Source: Colocasia esculenta (taxonomy: Eukaryota > Streptophyta > Magnoliopsida > Alismatales > Araceae). From it: a stretch of 64,000 nucleotides of DNA. A program made the position numbers and the translations under genes. The stretch lies in assembly GCA_014218235.1 (NCBI GenBank), contig CM024755.1, positions 34,988,713 to 35,052,712 on the forward strand. Reading direction: 5' to 3'. This document shows, piece after piece, positions 56,824-64,000 of this stretch (its first letter is position 1; the number at the start of each line of letters is the position of its first letter). The notes under the pieces were generated by a model. It ran no database searches. It was not told the DNA's origin and was given only the letters and a program-made list of their open reading frames with translations.

Positions 56824-57045
56824 TACCAATTGTGATGCCCTTTTTGGGTTTTCACCGCAATTAGCCCCTTCTTTCTTTTGTCTACATGCCCTTTCGGATT
56901 TTCATGCAGCAGGGTTTCCCGTTTCTGCCTGAAGCGCCCTTTCGGGTTTTCACCTCAGCTGGGTTTTAAGCCTTTTTGCCCTTGATCCACCTTAAAAGAG
57001 TAATGGATCAAGTCTGCTGGGGCACCTCGTTTTTAAGCCCCTTTT
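56824..57045. repeat. UTR cassette copy 4 (E4)
   Basis: GATGCCCTTTTTGGGTTTTCACC, ATGCCCTTTCGGATTTTCATG and GCGCCCTTTCGGGTTTTCACC blocks with the CTCAGCTGGGTTTTAAGCC spacer. It lies between the integrase stop and the first minisatellite. Confidence 0.8.
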
Positions 57046-57062
57046 TCTTTTTTTCTTTTTTT

Positions 57063-58901
57063 TTATTCATTTGGAAGATCTTGCAGCGAGATCACTTTAG
57101 TATCTTCAATGTGTACCGAAGCCGGATCCGCCCGTTGCATTGTGTAGACGTACTCACACTCGGGAGTATGGAACAATTTCATGTGTCTGCCATTTAAAGG
57201 CGGGAACATAACATTTCCCTTTTGTTCGACTACTGTGTAGGTGCCGCCTTCAAACACTTTGTTGACCACAAATGGGCCAAGCCAATTGGCTATGAATTTA
57301 CTTTTGGGTCGAGAAGCCATGACGTCTTTTTGCTTGACCATGACAAGATCTCCCCTTTTGAAAGCTCTTTCTTTCACTAGCTTGTCAAAAGCATGGGACA
57401 TCTGTGCTTGATAATTTTGAAGGCGTTGGTATGCAACCAAATGTTTTTCTTCCAAATTTGACAACTCTTCAAGCCGTCTTTCAATTTCACTCCCATCGTC
57501 AGTAGGGAGCCCGTAGTGGAGAGCTACCCTATAAGAGGAGAGCTCAATTTCAACAGGGATGACTGCTTCGGTCCCATAGACTAGGGAAAAGGGCGAGCAT
57601 CCTGTAGGAGTTTTGTAGATGGTGCGATAGGCCCATAGAGCTTCATGCATCTTTTCGTCCCAATCACGCTTTCGGCCATTTACCAATTTGACCATGAGCT
57701 TGCATAAAGTTTTGTTGAAGGCTTCAGCTAACCCGTTGGCTTGAGGGTAATACACCGTTGATGTCATCCACTCAATATGGAATTTTGCTATCAATTTGTA
57801 TATTGTCTGATTTTTGAATGGAGTGCCATTATTAGATATGATTCGACTTGGAACCCCGAATCGATATATGATGTGGTGTCGGACAAAGCGAGCCACCGCT
57901 TCTCCAGTAGTTTCTTTCAAAGGTATGGCCTCAGCCCATCTTGAGAAATAATATGTGGCAGCCAGTATGTATTTGTATCCCTTGGACGATGTGGGGAGGG
58001 GACCCACTATGTCCATTCCCCATTCAACAAATGGCCATGTCGGCGTTGTTAGATGGAGCTTGCTTGGCGGTTTTCTTGGCACGGGCCCATAGACCTGGCA
58101 TTGAGGGCAAGTTCGAGCAAATCGCTCGCAATCTGCAAACATTGTTGGCCAATAGAAGCCTTTGCTATTTATGTTGATTTTCATTTTTGAGCCAGATTGG
58201 TGGGCTCCACACAGTCCTGTATGTACCTCCCGCATGACCATCTTGGCTTCTTTCGGAGAGAGGCATCTCAACAATACCGATTTGTCCTTTTCAGGTGTGA
58301 ATTTATATAATGTGTCATTTATCAGCTTATAGGAAGCAGCTCTTCGCAATAATTGCACTCGCTCCCCTCTTTTGTCTGACAGCCAACCAATTTTTATTTT
58401 GATGATAGGAATACGCCAATCATCTTCTCCTTGACTTTCATTTTCTTCCAGTGCAGTTGCCTCAAAAGTTGTCAAACCCTCATGGCGATTCAGGGTGCTG
58501 GGAAGCAATCTTCTATTTTTTATGGTAATTCCCAATTCACCTTCTGGGGGAAGTTTAAGGGCAGACGCGAGTTTGGCCAATGCGTCAGCCTGCGAATTTT
58601 GACTTCTCCTGACATGTTCTATTTTGAAGTGGTAGAACCTGTCGCTGAGTCTTGTAGCTGCCTCAAAGTAGGCTTTCAATTCTTCTTTTCGGACTTCAAA
58701 AATGCACAACATTTGTCTGACGACCAGTAATGAATCGCCAAATACTTCAATACATCTTATGCCCATTTCTAGGGCGATTTCCAAGCCAACTATGAGGGCT
58801 TCATATTCTGCTTCATTATTTGTGAGGGATTCCATTAGAGCACATGAGTAATGCAATATCCCTTTTTCTGGGCTCACGAAGACAATTCCTGCCCCTGCCA
58901 T
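57063..58901 (-). CDS. int: E4 second RNase H and integrase (612 codons open)
   Basis: Uninterrupted frame. N-terminal part is an archaeal-type RNase H (AGIVFVSPEKG, NNEAEYEALIVGL, VFGDSLLVVRQM, SQADALAKLA). Integrase follows: zinc-binding HTGLCGAH...CPQCQ, core WGMDIVGPLP, IISNNGTPF, NGLAEAFNK, then RAFKRGDLVMVK and NWLGPFVV in the C-terminal domain. The second catalytic Asp is Asn (codon 57831-57833), and the usual TDYFSKW is TYYFSRW, so activity is doubtful despite the open frame. Confidence 0.9.
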   Translation of the reverse strand: MAGAGIVFVSPEKGILHYSCALMESLTNNEAEYEALIVGLEIALEMGIRCIEVFGDSLLVVRQMLCIFEVRKEELKAYFEAATRLSDRFYHFKIEHVRRSQNSQADALAKLASALKLPPEGELGITIKNRRLLPSTLNRHEGLTTFEATALEENESQGEDDWRIPIIKIKIGWLSDKRGERVQLLRRAASYKLINDTLYKFTPEKDKSVLLRCLSPKEAKMVMREVHTGLCGAHQSGSKMKININSKGFYWPTMFADCERFARTCPQCQVYGPVPRKPPSKLHLTTPTWPFVEWGMDIVGPLPTSSKGYKYILAATYYFSRWAEAIPLKETTGEAVARFVRHHIIYRFGVPSRIISNNGTPFKNQTIYKLIAKFHIEWMTSTVYYPQANGLAEAFNKTLCKLMVKLVNGRKRDWDEKMHEALWAYRTIYKTPTGCSPFSLVYGTEAVIPVEIELSSYRVALHYGLPTDDGSEIERRLEELSNLEEKHLVAYQRLQNYQAQMSHAFDKLVKERAFKRGDLVMVKQKDVMASRPKSKFIANWLGPFVVNKVFEGGTYTVVEQKGNVMFPPLNGRHMKLFHTPECEYVYTMQRADPASVHIEDTKVISLQDLPNE

Positions 58902-59666
58902 ATTTGTTGATGTGCCATCAGCCTTGAGAGAAGCTCGTGCAGCCCCATCAAAATATAATTGCCAATATTCAACTTGAGTTTCTTATGCTTCATAAGTTTC
59001 TTGAGCGGGGAGTACCTCCTCGTCAGTAAATTCTGTATTCATGGGGGAGTCTTCAGACACCGGATGGGCTGCTAAGAACTCTGTCATACCTTGCCCTTTA
59101 ATTGCTTTTTGAGGCACATAGGAGATATCAAACTCCATGAGAAGTAGTGCCCATTTTCCCAGCCTCCCTGACAGGACCGGTTACTTGAGCAGAAATTTAA
59201 GAGGGTCACATCGAGAGATGAGTTGGACCTTATGTGCCAGCAGATAATGCCTTAGTTTCTTAGCAGCAAAAACCAATGCCAAGCATAATTTTTCCATTGG
59301 TGCATACCGGTGTTCTGGCCCGGCTAACATCCGACTGAGATAATAGAGGGGTTGCTCTTTGCCCTCTTCATTTTCCTGAGCAAGCAATGCCCCCAGTGAA
59401 GCATCCATGGCTGCAATGTATAGAATTAAAGGTTTCCCTTTAATGGGTGCCCCCAGAACGGGCAGATTGAGGAGATACTCTTTGATTTTGTTCAAGGCAT
59501 TTTGACATTCTTCATCCCAAATGAAAGGGGCTCCTTTCTTTGTCAGTTTGCAAAAAGGTTGGCATCTTCCTGACAAGTTGGATATGAATCGCCTGATGTA
59601 GGCCAGACGACCTTGGATAACATTTCCGCTAGAGCACGGAAATCCATCCATCCTGACCGCATGCAT
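58902..59666 (-). pseudogene. pol: E4 reverse transcriptase C-terminus and Ty3-type RNase H
   Basis: Same frame as the downstream block. Starts in the RT thumb region (VIQGRLAYIRRFISNLSGRCQPF, FIWDEECQNALNKIKEYL) then RNase H (PLILYIAAMDASLGALLAQ, QPLYYLSRML, KLRHYLLAHKVQLISRCDPLKFLL). TAA codons at about 59181 and 58989 interrupt it. The RT palm with YxDD is missing: the sequence upstream of VIQGRLA is gag linker. Confidence 0.87.
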
Positions 59667-60423
59667 AGCCGGAAGAGTGCTAATGTTTGTTGTCGAGGGA
59701 AAGAATATAATCTTGCCGGCTCGATAGGATTTGAAGATTCTTCAGATAGCCATCCGATTGAATCCGCATATGGGGACCACGGAGGCAATTCTTGATTTAC
59801 CTGAGTATGAATTTGAGTGAGTTGTGGATCGTAGGGTCCCTGGATGGGAGTATCCCGACGTCTCTCCACACTTTGCATAATTTGTCGTAGCTCTTGCTGG
59901 CCTTGTTGTAGTTGTTGGAGTTGCCTTTGGACTCTCCGCATTGCCCTCCTGGTGGCTTGACGCCTGGATCTTGGCGAAGAATGAGCTCCAGAAGTATCTT
60001 GAGGTGGGTCGCATGAAGAACCGGCCTCGGTCGATCCCAATCATGAGGTTGGGGAGGGTTGACCAAACCATTTTGCATAGATATGAGGCCGTCTTGAATC
60101 ATCTTTTGGGCCTCGTTTTTGAAGACATAGCAATCTTCAATTGCATGCCCTACCATACGGTGATATGGGCAATAATTAGGCTGATTGATCTTGCTAACAT
60201 CCACCGGCTTCTTTGGCTCCGGCAATGATATTAATTGATTGTCGAGGCAGAGATCAAAGAGCTTCTTGGTATGCTCCTTCTTAAGAGAATAAGGAGCTTT
60301 CATGCGCTCGGCCAGAGTTGGCACTGGCGCCTTCGGCTCTGACTTCTTCTTTGGAGTGGTGGTGGAAACTGTCGCCCCCTTTGCTTCATTGGGGGGGGGG
60401 GGGGGGGGAGAAGTCGACAGCAT
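59667..60423 (-). pseudogene. gag: E4 gag C-terminal part with zinc knuckle
   Basis: PPPP-rich start, then KKEHTKKLFDLCLD, a zinc knuckle CPYHRMVGHAIEDCYVF, and a Gln-rich coiled coil (RRVQRQLQQLQQGQQELRQIM) in another frame near 59930. It ends in RLYSFPRQQT, beyond which the RT thumb begins without protease or RT palm. Several frame changes. Confidence 0.8.
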
Positions 60424-62230
60424 TGACCTCTTTCGCCGGCAAGTTGCGCTCTTTGGGGAGCTTGCCTTTGTGAGATGTATGAGTCATTTGTTCGGCTAAG
60501 AACATCTCAATTTCTGCTACAACAGAATTTAATTGATCAAAACTCTTGATATTTGCTCCCAAGAGTTTTTCATTGATTGCTGATATGAGGCCTCTCCGGC
60601 AGATGGTTATTGCATCTTCTCGGGCGGGAGGGTTGTCGCATTTCATGCTAAACTCTCTCCACCTCTGGATGAAGTCGATTGCCGACTCCCCCTTCTTTTG
60701 TTTGAGGGAACATAATTCGGCAAGAGAGACTTTCCTTTCGGCCATTTGGAAACGGTGGATGAATTGTGTCTGCATATCAGCCCAATCAGCAACTGACCCG
60801 GACTTGAGCTTTGAATACCATTGGAATGCTTCCCTGGTCAAAGAAGTTGCAAAATATCTAAGAAGATATGACTCGTCGGTGGCGAGATCACCCATAGCAG
60901 TAAGATAATGAGCCACATGCTCCATTGGGGACCCATGTCCATCAAACTTTTCTAGTTTGGGGACTTTGGGGCATGCCTCCGGCAACTTCTTGAATTGATG
61001 ATGTATAGAATACGGGACAGAATATAAGCCCGCAACCTGAATACCTTCGCCCTGTTGAGCGAATATCTCTTCCATAATCTTCTTTATTGCATGCCTTTGT
61101 ATGACAATATTCTGCACTGCTCCCATTTTAAGAGGTATAATATTGGACGAGTCATTAATATCCTGACCCGTAGCTTGAGGAAGAAGACCACTCGAAGAAG
61201 CCGCCGGATTATTTGCCGGGGCGGATCCACCCGGATGCTGACTTGAATGTTAAGGCTGGGTAGAAGCTGGCTCCATAGATTGCCGAAGGCTTGAAGTCGC
61301 CAGTCGTCTTATTTCATTGACTAGTGAGGCCATTTCAGACTGCCACTGTTGCATGACTTCATATTTGTCGTCATCCGACATTGCTTGGAAATTTTCCTTT
61401 GTTGGCAAGTCAATGACGGGGTTGATGGCAGGAGTAGAAGGTCCACCTTCTTTGATTTGAATATTTGTTTCTTCGAAGAAGGGGATTTGAGTTCCCTCAT
61501 GTTGAGAGTTAACCCGAGGAGGAGCTTGACTAGACGTGCCAGCTTGCTCACTGAGTTGACAGGTTCTTCTGGTGAATTGTCTAGTGTTGGGGTGAATAGC
61601 CTCTGTGATAATATTTGGAGTGGCTTTCGTGATTTGTTCCGCCGATTCACCAGAATCTCTCCCAGAGGCATAGCAAGAGAATATTATAAGCTTGGGTTTT
61701 TCCTGAGCCGCCCAAGTAACACGTCGTCTTTTTGACAGACGGGTACTGGCACTAGGAATTGCCCCCAGCCTGTCAAATACTGAGATTCGCGGTATGCGGT
61801 CGAAGACCGATACGCGAGGTTTGGATTGTTGGACTGGATTTCCTTTGACTACCCGGATATTTTCCGGGCCTTGGGGAATATAATTTGATTTTTTGTACAC
61901 CCCTTTTCTCTTTTGTCCTTTGGGGTGTTCAGATTCGGTATGTTGAAGAGAAGTATTTTTGATGTTGCTTCTCCCCTTGACCACCTTTGATGCAATTTCT
62001 TGGTCTTTTTTGGACTTCTGGGTCTCTCTTTTAGGAACCCAAATTTGTTTGAGCTTGGTAAATCGCCGCGTCTTTTGCTTAACACTGGCCTCTACCATGG
62101 AGTCTTCATGTTTTCCCCGGAACCATCGCAGAGCTGAGAAGAGGTTCGAGGTTGGAATAGTTGGAATATACCTATCACAAGGAGTGATAGGTGGACTTCC
62201 GTCGAGTCGCACCCGCAGGCTTCCGACCAT
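60386..62230 (-). pseudogene. gag: E4 gag main body
   Basis: Two open blocks in one frame separated by TAA 61250-61252. The N-terminal block (61250-62230) is basic then Ser/Pro/Gln-rich (RISVFDRLGAIPSAST, KENFQAMSDDDKYEVMQQWQSEM). The capsid block (60386-61126) has FKKLPEACPKVPKLEKFDGHGSP, RYFATSLTREAFQWYSKL, FIQRWREFSMKC. The frame is lost at an 18-base G run (60391-60408) encoding polyproline. Confidence 0.85.
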
Positions 62231-62659
62231 AATAGATTTGCCGGATCTGGAGGTAGCAGCCGATGGCCTTTAGCTTTTGTGATTTTTGTATTGCCCCCGT
62301 TGTGAGGGGACGAGAGCAATAATTGTGGAGATCATGTGGACCGAATAGGTCCGAAGTTGAGTTGTGTGGGGTTTGCCCCCTTTGATAGCATCATTGTTCG
62401 AGGGCATTTGGGTGCCCCTGTTGATAGTAGCAGGACGAACTTTGGTATCGGCACGGATCTTGCCAATTTTCTTTGTTGATTGGTTGGAGGAAGATTTTAA
62501 GACAACATCCTCCTTTTGTTGGGCCGGAACCACCCCTAGGAAATAAGGGGATCCGACGACTGCCGGGAAATCTCCAAACACAATCGAAGTCGCTAGGTAG
62601 CCGAATTTTGCATGGTTGTTGACAACGAGCGGCCCATAAGTGACGGCCATCTCCAACAA
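62231..62659 (-). pseudogene. E4 N-terminal gag/ORF1 extension
   Basis: In frame with the gag body through a TAA at 62270-62272. Likely start ATG 62651-62653; peptide MAVTYGPLVVNNHAKFGYLATS. The domain is not recognised. Ogre-type elements carry an extra ORF upstream of gag, and this may be its equivalent, here fused or adjacent. A counterpart is visible in E3 near 52970. Confidence 0.6.
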
Positions 62660-62772
62660 TTTGAAGTTTGCTTCTTGTTTGTACGAGCACCTTCAAGGAA
62701 AAGCATCAGTATCAGAATTTTCATAAGAATATGCACATATCTCGACCTTTTTTACTATGAATGGTGAGAAGA

Positions 62773-62791
62773 GGTCCCACCGGGCGTGCCA
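62773..62791 (-). promoter_or_regulatory. E4 primer-binding site
   Basis: Minus strand TGGCACGCCCGGTGGGACC, identical to E3. It lies four bases from the presumed LTR edge (62796). Confidence 0.75.
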
Positions 62792-62795
62792 GCTA

Positions 62796-64000
62796 TGGAC
62801 ACGCGGAAAAATTTCCATTCGGGGGAGAATATTTCGTTTATCGTTTTCTCTCTTTGCTTATGCTCGTTGGGCATTTTATGTTGAGTTTGAATTGGTTTCT
62901 TCTTCTTTTCTTTTGCCTTGCGGGGCGTGCCAGCCTGTCTAACAGACAGAAGTAGAAATCCGCGCAGTGCGGAGAGAAAATTTGATGTCCATAAAAATGG
63001 ACGGGGTGCGCCGGTTTTTAATCTGAACTTCTTAGATTCCGCGTGATTTATTTGTCAAGCGATTAGGGTAGCGTGTGTTGGACCTCTGTCTCCATCGATC
63101 GGAATCGATGTTTTGTTTACATCGAGTTAAAAGCCCTTGATGTTTTTTTTTTTGGACATCAGTTTAAACCCGAATACCATTCATAGTAAAGTCGAGAAAA
63201 ATATGCATTTCTAGAAAATTCTAATGTGATGTTTCCCTTTTCTCCTTTTTATATTATCATACAGGATTATCTTTTATTTTGGAAGAAGGATTTATTCCTT
63301 GAAATATTCCGTTTTGAAAGCTTCACTTTGGAAGAGTATGAAAGCCCTTTTTTTGGGGTTCAAAATATGATTTTGAGAGAAGAGTGGGAATATACCCGTA
63401 GATTTGTTTGGTGCCGGGCATATTGTTTGCTTTAGAATTTTATGTGGATGAGGTATGAATAAACATGTGCCCCTGAATTTATCGGGGTTTTGGTATATGC
63501 TGAGAATTTGGGCAGCGCTCCCGCATAGGCAGAATTATTACGCAAATATATGAGTATGAGTTTAATGGACATATGATAGTATCTTTTTGAGGGGAGTCCC
63601 TGTTTTTAAACAGAATGTCTCCGTGAGATACAATCATATGAACACATATATTATGAACATATGAATATATCTTTGGGCAGAACAACTGCTTAGGCAGAGT
63701 TTCTTTTTAGAAGACATATCCACATGAACATAATTTTGTGAACATATGGATATATTTTCTACAGGATTTCTGTCAAACGGAGTTTCTCCCCAAGAAAATA
63801 CTCATATGGGCACAACTCTTTTGTGAGTATACGGATATATTTCCGGCAGAACCTCCGTTTGAGCAGAGTTTCCTTTTAGAAATATATACATATAAGCACA
63901 GAGTTGTGAACATATGAGTATGTTTTCGGGCAGAACCTCTGCTTGGGCAGAGTGTCCTTAAGAAAACATACACATACGAGCATGAGTTTGCGATTATATA
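62796..64000 (-). repeat. E4 5' LTR, truncated by window end
   Basis: Begins TGGACACGCGG. It is homologous in order to the first 1.2 kb of the E3 LTR: GGGGCGTGCCAGCCTGTCTAA, a hairpin at 62978-62998, ATCGATCGGAATCGATG, then repeats with GGGCAGAACCTCCG (63480-64000). Strongly diverged from E3, so a different subfamily. U3 and TATA lie beyond 64000. Confidence 0.8.

Larger units (their letters stand above)
36042..64000 (-). mobile_element. E4: Ogre/Tat-like Ty3/gypsy element, interrupted by E3
   Basis: Minus-strand element whose 5' LTR starts at 62796 and runs off the window. Order: primer-binding site, long gag, [protease and RT core missing], RNase H, second RNase H, integrase, 3' cassette, minisatellites, E3 (38330-55873), more minisatellites, antisense-ORF trace, polypurine tract. 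The sequence on the two sides of E3 joins within minisatellite DNA at the CTCCT duplication. The 3' LTR identity is uncertain. Confidence 0.75.

Overview
This is plant nuclear DNA, almost certainly from a TE-rich angiosperm genome. It holds LTR retrotransposons of the Ty3/gypsy Tat type, nested several layers deep, with introns in the one host gene, an RTE-type LINE, a hAT-type MITE and large minisatellites. No bacterial, organellar or CRISPR features are seen. Nothing identifies the species.

Left half. Positions 1-2340 are the 5' part of a Tat-like element (E0, minus strand): a broken gag-protease segment joined directly to an LTR. Host DNA follows (2341-4872). E1 (4873-29160, minus) is a complete Tat element bounded by the 5-bp duplication ATGTC. 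It has two LTRs, a primer-binding site, a polypurine tract, one 5,499-nt gag-pol frame broken only by nonsense codons, and a spliced antisense ORF. E1 is split by E2 (8610-22637, duplication GTTAC), a gag-only element with 1.7-kb LTRs. E2 is in turn split by a 3.66-kb solo LTR (14060-17718, duplication GTTTG). The E2 gag frame continues correctly across the solo LTR.

Middle. Host DNA resumes at 29166. A minus-strand gene for a calcineurin-like metallophosphoesterase has four visible exons, 30998-33366. Its 5' exons are missing, because a retrotransposon LTR (33821-36041) and more than 28 kb of nested elements lie directly upstream. That LTR carries a 508-bp hAT-like MITE.

Right half. E4 (36042-64000 and beyond, minus) is a larger Ogre/Tat-like element. 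It keeps gag, two RNase H domains and integrase, but lacks protease and the reverse transcriptase core. E3 (38330-55873, duplication CTCCT) is a related younger element inserted in E4's 3' minisatellites. E3's pol is a collapsed remnant and its gag is split by a 5'-truncated LINE. E3 and E4 share a primer-binding site, antisense-ORF traces, a recurrent untranslated cassette and several minisatellites.

The most unusual signal is in those minisatellites. Arrays from different elements share a 17-nt core flanked by 7-nt arms. The arms differ between arrays but stay complementary, as expected of a hairpin kept under constraint or repeatedly regenerated. Other striking points are an array of 36-bp palindromes in the E3 promoter region, a phase-1 intron at the same place in the antisense ORFs of E1 and E3, and a LINE whose 5' junction carries an inverted copy of its own target.
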